This document shows, piece by piece, positions 1-11,234 of a stretch of DNA of 64,000 nucleotides. The DNA comes from Delphinapterus leucas (taxonomy: Eukaryota; Chordata; Mammalia; Artiodactyla; Monodontidae). Under the pieces are notes generated by a model that worked only from the letters and a program-made list of their open reading frames with translations, did no database searches and was not told the DNA's origin. Location: NCBI RefSeq assembly GCF_002288925.2, contig NW_022098076.1, positions 68,615,323 to 68,679,322 on the forward strand. Reading direction: 5' to 3'. Position 1 is the first letter of the stretch. Each line of letters starts with the position of its first letter. The translations under genes and the position numbers were made by a program.

Positions 1-560
1 CATACCCTTTACTTCTCCTTTTTCCCTTTGAAATAAAAATGACATTAACTGAGTAATATTAAAAGCAGTTTTATATGCCCACATCTCTGAAACTCGTGAT
101 TGATACACACGCATTGGACAGCGCTGATGCGGCATTTTATTGTAAAGCTGATCAATTATAGTCTCCCTGGATACTTCCCCACTCAGGCCACGTAGTCATA
201 TACTCATCACTGTGTTGCACATTCCCCACAGGTAAGAAATGCTTCAAACGCTGTGATCGTTTGATAAAAATAGCAAGGAAGTCAAATTCTAAAACACTGC
301 TTTAAATTCACACCATATTTGCTAAACAGAATGTCCTGAATTAAAATAATAATTAAAGGTATTTAGTACTCTAATGAGATTTTGAGAGAAAAAATCTGCA
401 TCCCCATGTAAATATCCCCAGAAAATGACTGCTTTACACAGTACTGTCAAATTTTAGGTAGATCCCAGATTTAACCCCAAAGCTTATAAACAGACCATTA
501 CCCAAACCCCCCCCCAAAAATAATTTCATCACATGTTACTAGAGTATTCTCCATAACCTT
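1..560. other. UNC80 intron, no recognised element
   Basis: AT-rich intronic sequence upstream of the first visible exon. I see no exon, RNA gene or recognisable repeat beyond short homopolymers such as the C-run near 508-515. Confidence 0.5.
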
Positions 561-1400
561 TTCTTTCCAAATTACTAAAGTATAATAATATGTGTTCTTC
601 AAGTTGCCAAATGTGGAAAACACAGAAAAGCATAGAGAAAAAAATGTTTAAATACCTTTAATTAGAAATAACCACAGTAAACTTTTGGTGTATTATGTTG
701 GGTACATGTTTGAGCATGTGTACACACGAGCTTACACAAAGACACATACACGTGTACTTTTTTTATTGACCTGGTGATATCCTGATTAATCCATTTTATC
801 AGTGCCTTTTAACTTTGCAATATATCATCAACATTCCCCATATCACTAGTCTTCTGAAAATAGGATTTTAATGACTACAGAGGATGCCATCATATGGAAG
901 TCGCATAATTTATTCAGCTGTTTCCCTAGAGGTAAACATTTAGATTATTTCCAAATTTTAACATTGACCCAGAAGCCTCAGTGAGCATTTGACCTTCTTA
1001 GTATCTACATCTTAGATACTAAGTAGATACTTAGTATCTACATCTTAGTATATTGTCCCATCATTTCCTTGGGATAACTTCCTGGAAATTGAAGTTTTTT
1101 GTCATGGGTGTAGACATAGCCTTTGGATAACATCTTACAAAATTACCCTCTAGAAATGTTGACTCATTCTCTCATCATGGCAGTATGATAGTATCATTGC
1201 TTTCTTCCCCTCCCAGCCCACCCCACCTTAATCTTTGCCTATTTAATGAGTGAAAATAGGGATCTCATTTCAACTGGCCTTTTTTTAAAATTCCTAGTGA
1301 GATTAAACTCTGCATACCATTGGCCACTTATCTTTTTCCTCTTGTGGAATGCCCTAGTCAAAAATCCCTTTGGAGATGTTCCCATTTGTCTTACTGAGTC
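560..1400 (-). repeat. Probable ancient LINE (L1-type 3' region) remnant
   Basis: The reading resembles the decayed antisense 3' portion of an old L1-like element: a stretch about a changed minor site count, a 'cataatttattcagctg' block near 904-919, and a downstream block about 'gataacttcctgg' near 1072-1084. It is highly diverged, so family and borders are uncertain. It contains the direct/inverted repeat cluster at 997-1048. Confidence 0.4.
997..1048. repeat. 19-bp direct repeat with an inverted copy between
   Basis: The 19-mer cttagtatctacatcttag occurs at 997-1015 and again at 1030-1048. The spacer contains atactaagtagatac, which is complementary to part of the repeat, so the segment can fold as a hairpin. 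This is seen directly; no function is implied. Confidence 0.85.
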
Positions 1401-1420
1401 AGGCTAATTTTTTGTTTTAC

Positions 1421-1753
1421 TTTTTTTTTTCTTTTTTTTTTTTTTNNNNNNNNNNNNNNNNNNNNNNNNNNNNNNNNNNNNNNNNNNNNNNNNNNNNNNN
1501 NNNNNNNNNNNNNNNNNNNNNNNNNNNNNNNNNNNNNNNNNNNNNGCGGTACATGGGCCTCTCACTGTTGTGGCCTCTCCCGTTGTGGAGCACAGGCTCC
1601 GGACGCCCAGGCTCAGCGACCATGGCTCACGGGCCCAGCCGCTCTGCGGCACGTGGGATCTTCCCGGACCGGGATCTTCCCGGACCGGGGCATGAACCCG
1701 TGTCCCCTGCATCGGCAGGCGGACTCTCAACCACTGCGCCACCAGGGAAGCCC
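1421..1753 (-). mobile_element. CHR-1-type tRNA-derived SINE, interrupted by assembly gap
   Basis: Read on the minus strand it starts with gggcttccctggtggcgcag and has the tRNA box-B-like region (about 1685-1705), the characteristic CHR-1 body and a poly-A tail (poly-T at 1421-1445). A 100-N gap separates tail from body. It also carries a 16-bp tandem duplication (gggatcttcccggacc) around 1657-1688, absent from the six other CHR-1 copies here. Confidence 0.9.
1446..1545. other. Assembly gap, exactly 100 N
   Basis: One hundred N, a conventional placeholder for a gap of unknown size. It lies between the poly-T tail and the body of an antisense SINE. Other copies have poly-A directly joined to the body, so the missing sequence may be little more than homopolymer. 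Confidence 0.97.
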
Positions 1754-2327
1754 TTTTTTCCTTTTAAACCTTAAGTTTCTTTGACTAAAGAAAGCTAAAT
1801 AATCAGGCACTATGAAAATTACTTAGTGAAAAATGGTGGGATGATGCATCCCCTGGGTGTGGTGATTGCATTTTATTTATTTATTCGTTCAAGGATTTTT
1901 GTGAGTTTATTTAGGGCCAAGAATTATACTGTCCTGGGGTAGGGGTGGGGAATAAGATATGGTGCTGCACACCCCCCAGGGAACTTAAAAAAATAAAAAG
2001 TTAAATATTTACTGACACTGTAAGTGCTTCAGCTTTTATGACTCACACTCGCAGACGATTACCTGCAGTAATATTTAGTCTTATATCATGGCTGAAAAAA
2101 ATGATTTCCTCAACTTGACAGCTGAGACATGGCTATTTTCAAGAAGAGCTCAGAGAGTCAAGCTTGATCTCCTTCCTTCCACTCCCACTCTGCCTCTTCC
2201 TAAATCCCAGCCCATCAAAGATCATGCTGCACGATTTGCCACAGTGTCATTGGCAGGAGGTTGAGAGAAATGTAAGAGAATTTCCCATGTGTTCAGACGT
2301 TTAACCCTCTCCTCTGCTTGCTTGCAG
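1754..2327. other. UNC80 intron end with splice acceptor
   Basis: Intronic sequence with no clear repeat. It ends in a good pyrimidine-rich tract (cctctcctctgcttgcttgcag, in two parts across 2308-2327) leading to the acceptor AG at 2326-2327. Confidence 0.6.
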
Positions 2328-2536
2328 CGATGAACAAATGCAAGGGGGCAACATGGGGCGGAAAGATTTCTGGCGCAAGATGTTCAAATCCCAGAGTGCG
2401 GCAAGTGACACCAGCAGCCAGTCTGAGCAGGACACTTCAGAATGCACCACTGCTCACTCGGGGACCACCTCTGACCGGCGCACCCGCTCTCGGTCACGTA
2501 GAATTTCCCTCCGAAAGAAGCTTAAACTCCCCATAG
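2328..2536 (+). CDS. UNC80: UNC80 internal exon (first in window): basic Ser/Arg-rich linker
   Basis: Internal exon of UNC80, scaffold subunit of the NALCN sodium-leak channelosome (with NALCN, UNC79 and FAM155A/NALF1), which sets resting excitability in neurons. The exon is 209 nt. It starts with the third base of a split codon, gives 69 full codons beginning DEQMQGGNMGRKDFW, and ends with the first base of a Gly codon. The middle is Ser/Thr-rich and probably disordered. The end is strongly basic (SRSRRISLRKKLKLP) and includes an RRIS basophilic-kinase-like site. Borders are ag|CGATG and ATAG|gtaaaag. The identity comes from recognising the contiguous protein across all eight exons. The apparent ATG at 2338 is an internal Met, not a start. 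Confidence 0.95.
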
Positions 2537-2664
2537 GTAAAAGTATGTCTGTATTTATCTTACGGATTCTCTTATTCCCTGCCATGTCCTCAAACCAACT
2601 CACAATCCAAACAGAGCAACTCGTGGGAAGGTAGAGAAAGGGAAAGCTTTCAAGTCGCAAAGCC
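2537..2664. other. UNC80 intron start
   Basis: Donor gtaaaag at 2537 followed by short unrecognised intron sequence. Confidence 0.6.
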
Positions 2665-3780
2665 TAGGCTGACTCCTTCATTTACTCATTCATTCATTCA
2701 TTTTTTTCAGCAGATAGTTCTCAAACCTTTCCTATGAGCTTCTATGGTGTGCAAACACTGTGCTAGGATTCAGGGATTAAATGGTGAGCAGAATTTCACA
2801 ATGCCTGACTTTGCTGAATTTACAATCTATTAGGGGTGACAATCACTAAAGCAGATAATCATGCAACTAAATAGAGTGGCAAACTATGAATTTTTTTTTT
2901 TTGGTTGCATTGGGTCTTCATTGCAGTGCTCAGGCTTCTCACTGCGGTGGCTTCCCCTGTTGTGGAGCATGGGCTCTAGGCGCATGGGCTTCAGTAGTTG
3001 CAGCATGCGGGCTCAGTAGTTGTGGTACCGGGCCCTACAGCACAGGCTTAGTGGTTGCGGCGCATGGGCTTAGTTGCTCTGCGGCATGTGGGATCTTCCC
3101 AGGCCAGGGATCGAACCTGTGTCCCCTGCACTGGCAGACGATTCTTTAACCACTGTGCCACCAGGGAAGTCCCCAAACTATCAATTTTATGAGGGAAGTA
3201 TATGTAGTGCCCTAAAAGCATGCAACGATGAAACCTAACCTAAATGAGGGGGAGGAGAGGCAGGAATCAGGGAAGGCTTCCTGAAGGAAGAGATATTAAG
3301 ATCTGCAGGGTACTTGGGAGAAGGAGGAAGGAGAGCATTCCAGGTGGTAGCAGTACAATGTGCAAAGTTATTAGGAGGGAGGGACATGGAAGAACTGAGA
3401 CAAGAGTGGCTGCACGACTATGGTGAAGCCATAGGGACCAGAGCGTGTGGGCCTTGCAGGTCAGGTTGTCTCTTCATCCTGCAGCCCTACAGAGCCAAGG
3501 TGGGATGTTGAACAGGGGGATAGCATGAGCAGGTAAACTTTTTTTCTAAAAGATCACTGCATGGAAAACACATTGGAGGGAGCATGAGTGGATATGGGGG
3601 ACCAGATAGAAAGCTGCCCTTGTGCTCCAGGTATAAGTAATGGTAGCTTGGACTGGGTGGTGACCGTGTAGATGGAGAGAAGTAGACATATTTGAAAGAT
3701 ACTTAGGAGGTAAAATCAACAGGACTTAACGGAAGATGTGAAAGTTGTCAAAGAGAACTGTATGGATTACGGTTTTAATC
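2665..3780 (+). repeat. Ancient mammalian LINE-like repeat, split by a SINE
   Basis: Starts with attcattcattcattt-type sequence and continues with a 'gtgctaggattcagg' motif. After the SINE it resumes with a 'gggaaggcttcctgaagg' block and a 'ggtagcttggactgggtgg' block near 3640-3660. Related copies lie at about 57420-57840 and 63420-63990. I take it as the 3' part of an old L1M- or L2-like element; the family name is uncertain. Confidence 0.5.
2896..3173 (-). mobile_element. Longer tRNA-derived SINE (CHR-2-like), antisense
   Basis: Reads on the minus strand from ggggacttccctggtggcac to a poly-A tail. It is flanked by a 15-bp target-site duplication, caaactatgaatttt (2880-2894) and caaactatcaatttt (3174-3188), with one mismatch. 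It is longer and more diverged than the CHR-1 copies. Confidence 0.85.
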
Positions 3781-4009
3781 ATGCAAGAGGCCTGGGTTCT
3801 TTTTGTTCTGATTTAGTCATGTAATTTTATAGTCCAACACTGAATGTTTTTATTCAAAGCATGTACATTTCGGAGACAATTTGTTTTCACTTTTATTTAC
3901 ATCAAGTCATGTAACTTTCATTGCTTGTTGGGCACATGCCAACTTTTTTGTTTAATCCATTTGGGAGAAAATGCTACAATGGTCTAATTTTTTTTGAATT
4001 ATTAACTAG
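3781..4009. other. UNC80 intron end with weak acceptor
   Basis: Short intron end. The acceptor context is a T-run at 3989-3996, then gaattattaactag: the last 13 bases before the exon are purine-rich for a splice acceptor. Confidence 0.6.
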
Positions 4010-4116
4010 GAAACTGGCTGAAACGATCCTCCCTCTCAGGCCTGGCAGATGGTGTGGAGGACCTCCTGGACATCAGCTCTGTGGACCGCCTCTCTTTCAT
4101 CAGGCAAAGCTCCAAG
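4010..4116 (+). CDS. UNC80: UNC80 internal exon (second in window)
   Basis: The 107-nt exon completes the split Gly codon and gives 35 full codons, beginning NWLKRSSLSGLADGVEDLLD and ending SFIRQSSK. It enters in phase 1 and leaves in phase 0. It continues the basic linker of the previous exon into a short amphipathic stretch (GLADGVEDLLDISSVDRLSF) that may be helical. Borders are taactag|GAAAC and CCAAG|gtaaac. The length is not a multiple of three, so skipping would shift the frame. UNC80 function is given at the first exon. Confidence 0.94.
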
Positions 4117-4377
4117 GTAAACAGGACATTACTTACGTAAGAGAATGTTGGAGTCACTGATAGAAAAATGTCAGGGCTGAGAACTGCTAAACACCTGGAG
4201 GGGCCAAATAAGGAGGAGCTGAAGAAATTCTCTTCAAGGTAAGTAAGCTTTGGAAACTTAAGTGAACTCTGGAAACTAAGATGTCTTAGTATGAGGCAAT
4301 CACAGAAAGGAAAAAAGTGACAAAAAACTATGAATAAAATTGTAATGCAGATATAGAGAGGTATATAGGTATTAATT
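4117..4377. other. UNC80 intron, no recognised element
   Basis: AT-rich intron between the donor gtaaac and the next SINE. Confidence 0.5.
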
Positions 4378-4390
4378 CCCAGCTACTTTT

Positions 4391-4612
4391 TTTCTTTGTT
4401 TTTTTTGTTTTGTTTTTTTTGGCGGTACGCAGGCCTCTCACTGTTGTGGCCTCTCCCGTTGCAGAGCACAGGCTCTGGATGCGCAGGCTCAGTGGCCATG
4501 GCTCATGGGCCCAGCCGCTCCGCAGCATGTGGGATCTTCCCGGACCGGGGCACGAACCCACGTCCCCTGCATCGGCAAGCGGACTCTCAACCACTGCGCC
4601 ACCAGGGAAGCC
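4391..4612 (-). mobile_element. CHR-1-type SINE, antisense
   Basis: Complete CHR-1 element on the minus strand with a T-rich tail (4391-4421) interrupted by G. The target-site duplication is cccagctactttt at 4378-4390 and 4613-4625, a perfect 13 bp. Confidence 0.93.
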
Positions 4613-4691
4613 CCCAGCTACTTTTAATACATGTATGAAATCCTAACATCTCAAGCTCCTATCCAAGGACACATAATTGTATAGTGATTTC

Positions 4692-4694
<3 letters not shown>

Positions 4695-4721
<27 letters not shown>
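4695..4721. repeat. (CA)n microsatellite
   Basis: An uninterrupted run of about 13 AC dinucleotides. Confidence 0.95.
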
Positions 4722-4722
<1 letters not shown>

Positions 4723-5681
4723 TACCCCATATATTTTCCTTCCCTACTTTTCCTACCATCTGAACCTTTCTCCCCTTTGAAAAGGATTAAGAAGCTCAGG
4801 ATGATTTTTCCCACTAAGTGCTTCTTCTGTTAAGCATTGTAGTAGCATGCAGTTTGGAAAAGGTCGTGATTCTTAGTGAAATCCATTTCTGATAAGAGTC
4901 TTCCCTGTGGCTGATTCGTGGCCTGGTTGCTGTAATTTTCAGCATGTAATAGGAGTTACATTTCTTTATATACAAATTATTTGCTTATACTCTTTCTTCT
5001 TTGAATCTCACTAAAACCAGTTTTCTTCTATCTCTTTTTAAAGTAATATTTTGGAGTTATAAAAAGATTATAGCAACCTTATAAGACATTTAGAAGATAT
5101 ATTTATAATTCCTTCTTCATATTCTTTTTACTAAAATTTGGCCAAGTATTTGAGGGTCTGTGAGGTCCATAGCTTCCTTGCTTTGCTGTAAACAAACACA
5201 TTTTAAGTGTTAGGAAAAAAACATGTTATTGCACTTTAGTTATAGTACACATTATAAATTCATTTATACCGGTTCTTTCATAGAGATTTGAAATCTTCTA
5301 TTTGGCTATCTTTTACTTTCATCTGATTCTCAGTTGTGGTGTTGTTTGTAAAGGATGAATATGACTTGTTCATAAATTTGAGTTTGGACTTTATCAGAAT
5401 TAAACTCTAAGAATATCTCAATTGCTCACTAAATTATTTTCATAGTACCTGATTATTTTACTTTCAATCTATGACCAAGACTCTCAAATTATAGTTATAA
5501 GTGATATCTTTTTTGGCACATGGGAATAAACTATACAGACTAGCTAACCAGATGTGGAAGCCAAAAGAAATGAAGTGACCTTTATATTCTAAACAACTTA
5601 TTTTTCAAGGTAAAGGTTAGTATAAACACAAAGAATTTCCTCTGAATTGAGTTATCTGACTACCATCCATTTTTCTCTCAG
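4722..5681. other. UNC80 intron, no recognised element
   Basis: AT-rich intron sequence without a repeat I can name. It ends in a strong acceptor, catccatttttctctcag. Confidence 0.5.
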
Positions 5682-5778
5682 GTCAAATTCACCAGTGCTG
5701 TAAAGCTTTCTGAAGGTGGACCAGGGAGTGGAATGGAAAACGGGAGAGACGAAGAGGAGAATTTCTTCAAGCGTCTTG
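5682..5778 (+). CDS. UNC80: UNC80 internal exon (third in window)
   Basis: The 97-nt exon enters in phase 0 and gives 32 codons, VKFTSAVKLSEGG at the start, a Gly-rich and then acidic stretch (MENGRDEEENFFKRL), and the first base of a split Gly codon. It leaves in phase 1. Borders are ctctcag|GTCAAA and CTTG|gtaaat. The composition suggests a flexible linker. The 14.4-kb intron that follows is the second longest in the window. Confidence 0.94.
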
Positions 5779-8700
5779 GTAAATGTCACTTGGCCTAAGA
5801 ATTACATGCAACTTTCATTACACAGAACAAACATTTGATTAGATAAAATGATCTACTTTCTATTTCCTTTGATTTCTTATTCATTTCTTTCTCATATGTG
5901 TTTTGTTTGTACTACTATTTATAGCTTCTCTATTTATTATCAATTTGGTGCAACAATTATGGAAGTCCTACCATGTTCCTCATTCCCTAGTGGGCCCTGG
6001 GTGTGCAAAGAATAAGACACAGACTTTTCTTCTGCTGTTCTGTCCCTTATTAAAATCTGAGAGTTCTAAAAAAAACTCCAGGTATCCTTTTATCCACCCA
6101 CCTATCTACTTAGGAATTCTGCACATTATATCCCAGACGGGTGGCCGGCCACCCTCTGAACACTTCCACCGAGGGCAAGTTTATTACTTTACAAAGCAAC
6201 CTGTTCCAGAACTAGACAGCTTTCATTGTGAGAAAGTCTTTCCTTATGTGCTGAAAATATACTTATCCATAAATTTGACTCACTAGTCCTAGTCATGATA
6301 TCTGTAGCCACACACACACGCACACTCATACCCACATAATGCCAGTTTCACTTATTATCTATTTCATGTTCTCTCTTTTGATCTCACTTCTGCTCATTAA
6401 ATATTGTTGATTCCTTTTGTTTTCCTTACATAGAAGAGTCTCTAGATCCATCACCAACCTGATTTCATTTTGCTATGTATTCTAATTAGATGATGTGCTT
6501 TACAGAATATGGTGCTTCAGATGGAATGCAATGCACTATATTTGACTTTAATCAGTGTAATAGATAGTGTAACTGTTAAGCTCCCAGGGATGCAGCCAGT
6601 GGATGAACACAATTTAAGACTGCATTATCTGTTTTCACATCACAGAATTGGTTTGTATTGAATTTTGGATTAACTTTTGCCACCTGTCCTTCTCATGAAC
6701 AAATATCATGCATTACTTTGATGTAGCCCTTATTCATTCTTCATCTCAAAATAAATAAAATGTATTGTTTCATTAACTTGGGGGGTAGTTAAGTCACTTG
6801 TCCAGGGATTCTGAATCTTTTCTTCTCTACAATTGTGCTATAAAAATCTATCATGAGAGACATACACATTTCCCTGTTTTCATCCAAGTTGTTGATACTC
6901 TCACAAAGCAGGACAAATACAAAGAAATAGCTCCTAGAGCACATGTAGTTGACTTTTATTGATTAACAATTTGTGGGTACAGTTTTTCAGCCAACCATAC
7001 ATTTAATTTACTAGTGATCAGCAAGCACTTTCCTACTTTATACAAAAAACATCATTAGACTTTACTAAAAAATTATCTCACTGATATCTTTATAACTCTG
7101 TCAAAAGGAGGAATGTAACAGTTCAACACGCTGTCTTCTTCAGTAAACTACAGTGGTGTCTATGATTACTTCTGTGTTGTTGTTTTTTTTAGTGTTCCTC
7201 CCTATCCAATTCTCTCTTAACAGAATTTGGCTAGGACACACATCAGGCTTATTAGTCTGTGGTTTCAAAAATCTTCCTAATAATTGGGATCTTTGTCATT
7301 TTCAATCCTCTTGTACTCTTTCCACTCATGATATTTTAGAGATATATCTAGTGTTCAAAACTGTCGGTGTTATAAAGACATTTTTGTGGTGGTTCTTTGA
7401 GAATGAAGTGTGGAACTAAAGTATGTTCTCTAGGTATGTGCTGTGTTAGCTGGATGTCATTTGACTAGTACTGTGATTGCATCTCCAGGTCATTTCTGTG
7501 CACTAGAGTGTAATTTGATGGAACTGAGGCTTAAACTCAGAAACTAGGGTCGTTCACATTTGGTGCCTTTTTAATGAAGCTTTTCTGTACTTTCCCATCT
7601 GTGAATTTTTCTCCTTAGTAGAAAGGATGAAAGCATAATTGAGTTGTTTACCCTCCTTTGATTTCCTTACACTCCCTTCTTCAAGTAATAGGTCAATATT
7701 TTTACTCTTGTTCCAAATATGTTATCGTTATTGTTTCATAACATTCTGGATTTTGAGTTTTCTTCATCCACTGTTCTTACAGATTTCAACTATTGTTTCA
7801 CATAGTTTTTATATTCCATTCACAAATAGAAAAGACCTGATACAGAATATTCATACAGCCTGAGTCTAGGATGAGTTTGTGTCAACAATACCTGTGTGCC
7901 TAGAAGACAAAACGATAAAATCTGGGACTGATTTTGGAATATTTTATGTGCTTTGGACTGGCAAAAGAAGATGGCTTGTACATCATCATTCTTTGTCCAC
8001 GATCTCTGGCTTGTTAAAAATTATAAAAGGTATTCTCTGAGTAACTCTTTCAGAATCTCTCACAAAAGACAGGTATCTCCAGCTATTCTATAAAACCAAA
8101 AGAACATTATCTGCTAATCTAAGAACATTGTATTTTGCAACAACTACCATACTTAGCCTTGTGAACATCTTTCTAACTTTGAGCCTGCTTTTGCTTATTT
8201 CTTTCTTTCTTTTTTACTTTGCAATCTGTGAATAAATGATCCCCATCCATCCATTATAGATGCATTGTCTTTTTTCCTTCTCATTTAAATTATTTTCATT
8301 TAATTGCATATTTTCTGTTTCTTTCTTTAAAGTTGTTAAAGAAAGCAAATATGAAACGTTCTTACCCTCAATTTCAATGTAGTACCTGAACTTCACTGAG
8401 CTAAGATAAAATGCAATAGGTGATAGAATTTTTTCAATCTAAAAAATTATTCAACGAATGAAAAACACATCTGCTGAACATTTAACAGAACTGAAATTAC
8501 ATTCACAGACCAGCTATCTTTTTCGTCTATATTTTTCTATTCACTAAGAATATTTTATTTTAGAAATCATGATGTCTCTATCTGAGGGAAGATATTTCAT
8601 TAAAGCAATGGGTTTTTTTTTTCCAGCTGATCAGCAAAATTTACTGAATATCTTCTTTGTGCTCAGCTCTGCCATAAACTGTATGGAAAATGGTGCTTAA

Positions 8701-9110
8701 AGAAATACTAGATTTTGAAATGCTCCTTTGGGATTTAACAGCTTTTTAAAAATGCATTCTATGTAAATCATACCTCAGTAAATTTAATGTTAAAAAATAG
8801 TAAATAAATGCAACTAAAACGTACTGAGACTAAAAAATTATTCATGGCCAAGGAAGCCAAGAGGCATCTTTACATTCTAGTAATTTATATAAAAGATTGA
8901 TATAGAAGAGGTACCTTTTATAGGCAAATTACTTTTCAACATTTCTTTCAGTATTACAATACGAAATGTCAGCAGGGTACAACTTGACAATCAGTTTGTA
9001 ACATGTACAGTGTTGATTTATTTATTACAGTAGCTTTCCTGACATAATCACTACCTTCAGCAGTATGTAAAGGTCTGAACTCTTTCAACATAAACATTCA
9101 GGTATTCTAG
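5779..9110. other. UNC80 intron, mostly unrecognised
   Basis: AT-rich intron. A segment near 6110-6260 may be a very old CR1/L3-like remnant (its end resembles the 'gagaaagtctttccttatg' part of such elements), but this is weak. A short CA-rich patch sits at about 6312-6330. I see nothing else I can name. Confidence 0.4.
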
Positions 9111-9114
9111 AGAC

Positions 9115-9400
9115 ACAGTGTGGCAGAGTGGTAAGAGTACAGGCTGGTTGTCACTAGGTTTGGATTTGAATTCTGACTTTATCACTTTCTGTTGCATGAA
9201 CTTAGACTAGGCTACTTAACCTGTCCCTTTTCTCTTTATCTTTCTGTCTCTATTCTCTCTCATTCTCTCTCTCTCTCTTTAATTATCTTTAAAGATCTAT
9301 CTTACATGACTGTTACAAAAAATTTTTTTAAATAAATTATAAAATATTTCATAGAGTACTTGGCACACACTAAGTGCTCAAAAAGTTAGTAAATATATTG
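9115..9400 (+). repeat. MIR SINE, sense
   Basis: Matches the MIR layout: a tRNA-like head (cagtgtggcagagtggtaag), a core with 'gaattctgactttatcac', and a tail 'cacactaagtgctcaa'. A CT-rich low-complexity patch (9240-9285) interrupts it. Confidence 0.75.
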
Positions 9401-10445
9401 TTATCTATTAATACTTTATAGATAAAATGGAAAATTTCCATTGTAAATAGCTTTTACTTACAGCGTGATCCTTATGTCCTGGGCTCGTAGGAGTCTGCTG
9501 ATCTTCTTACCTGTAATAAGTGTACATCATTCTGTGAATGATTCTTCACAGAATAGGTTCTTGCTGACAAAGATTGTTTTGATCACTTTTCTCTTATTTT
9601 ATTTATACTCTTTAACTGCATTGTTTCTGAAGTTCTTTCAATCAAAATGACACTTTCTTTAGTAATACTGAATACATTTCTTTTAGAATTAATTAGCTTG
9701 TCAAAAATATTAGAAGAAATGGTGGGATAATTATTCTTAATGCTTCCTTTAATAAAATGATGACAACTGTTTTTAATAAATTGGTTAAATAGGAATATTT
9801 TTTTTACCATCCATCCTGTCTTATATATTAGTTCTATTACAGATTTTAGAGTTATCACTTAATGTATCTTAAATCTTAATTATAGTATGAAATAATAAAA
9901 CAACTGGATTCACTAAAAAGAAAAATATTACTTGGGATCTACCTTAAATTCAAGGTTTAAGTTTAGGTACTGTTAAGGTTATAATTTTTTTTAATGGATG
10001 AGATTTCCTGTGATATGTGTATCTATCAAAGGGCTATATATAAATGATTAATAAAGTGATATATAGATAGGAAAAATAACAGGAGTTACCTGTTCTGATA
10101 GCTTTGGTAATGTCCAGTGAGTAAACAGAGTAGTATTTTGAAAGGCAGCTGTCTGGAAACAGCATTGTCCGAGAAACGTTTGTTCCTTATTTGTAGTTTC
10201 TAGCTTTACCTTCAGTATACCATTTGAAATTCTGTCTTCTGAATTTTTTCCACCTTTAGATTCTTCTTGTGCTACTTCCTTTTGCATTTAATACAAAATA
10301 TGCTATACTAAATGGAAAAAAAATACTGAAGTTGTTGAATATAGAATTTTCAATATGGAATATTTGTACCTGAAAAGGAAATGTACCCATAAGGAATGAA
10401 ATATGGGAAATGTTGACAATAATATTTTAATTATAATCTGAGCCT
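9401..10445. other. UNC80 intron, no recognised element
   Basis: AT-rich intronic sequence; nothing I can name. Confidence 0.4.
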
Positions 10446-10622
10446 TTTAAAAAAAATTTATTTTGTTGAAGTACAGTTGATTTACAATATTGTGTTAATT
10501 TCTGCTGTTCAGCAAAGTAATTCAGTTATACATATATACACATTCTTTTTCATATTCTTTTCCATTATGGGTTTATCACAGGATATTGAATATAGTTCCC
10601 TGGGCTGTAGAGTAGGACCTTG
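10446..10622 (-). mobile_element. Short L1 3'-end fragment, antisense (type C)
   Basis: Carries 'gttgatttacaatattgtg', 'gctgttcagcaaagtaatt' and 'ttatcacaggatattgaata', a 3' end shared with fragments at 19560, 30836 and 62425. It is 5'-truncated and interrupted or ended by a SINE. Confidence 0.75.
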
Positions 10623-10958
10623 CTTTTTTTTTTTTAATTACTTAGTTTATTTCATTTTTGGCTGCACTGGGTCTTTGTTGCTGCACATGGGCTTTCTCTA
10701 GTTGTGGCAAGCGGGGGCTACGCTTCATTGCAGTGAGTGGGCTTCTCATTGTGGTGGCTTCTCTTGTTGCGGAGCATGGGCTCTAGGTGCGTGGGCTTCA
10801 GTAGCTGTGGCTTACAGGCTCTAGAGCACAGGCTCAGTAGTCGTGGCACAGAGGATTAGTTTCTCCGTGGCATGTGGGATCTTCCCGGACCAGGGTTCGA
10901 ACCTGTGTCCCCTGCAGTGTCAGGCAGATTCTTAACCACTGCGCCACCAGGGAAGCCC
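10623..10958 (-). mobile_element. Longer tRNA-derived SINE (CHR-2-like), antisense
   Basis: Minus-strand element beginning ggggcttccctggtggcgca with box-B-like ggttcgaacc (revcomp palindrome near 10892-10901), 'gagcctgtgctctagagcc', and an A-rich tail. No target duplication was convincing. Confidence 0.85.
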
Positions 10959-10964
10959 CTGAAC

Positions 10965-11165
10965 CATTTTTGTGCTTATGAAAATTTTCAAACATAGACA
11001 AAGAGTAAAAAGGACCCAAGGGATACCAAATATCCATCGCCCACTTGCAATAATGCTAAAAAAATTTTCCAACTTGCTTCATCTTATTTTTTTTTAATGT
11101 GTTATGGAACAAATTCCAGACACCATACCATTTCACACCTACATATCTCAGTATGATGCTGAGAC
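10965..11165 (-). repeat. Ancient L1-like 3' remnant
   Basis: Contains decayed 'aaattttcaaacatagac' and 'gaacaaattccagacacc' blocks typical of old mammalian LINE 3' sequence. Borders and family are uncertain. Confidence 0.4.
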
Positions 11166-11234
11166 ATTTTTAAAGTTGTTGACCAGGAATTGGTAATTAT
11201 TTTCATGCCATGCCATAAATTTGTTTTCAATTTA

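Noticed and set aside
2318..2536. Open frame starting at 2318 in another frame over the first UNC80 exon
   Set aside because: It overlaps the exon out of frame and begins inside the intron. The UNC80 frame is fixed by its continuation through seven more exons.
4030..4116. CRISPR-like or operon-like organisation
   Set aside because: No spaced direct repeats of that kind anywhere; splice sites and SINEs show a mammalian nuclear sequence.
5903..6286. 127-codon open frame in an intron
   Set aside because: No recognisable domain, low-complexity hydrophobic start, and no splice or promoter context; treated as chance.
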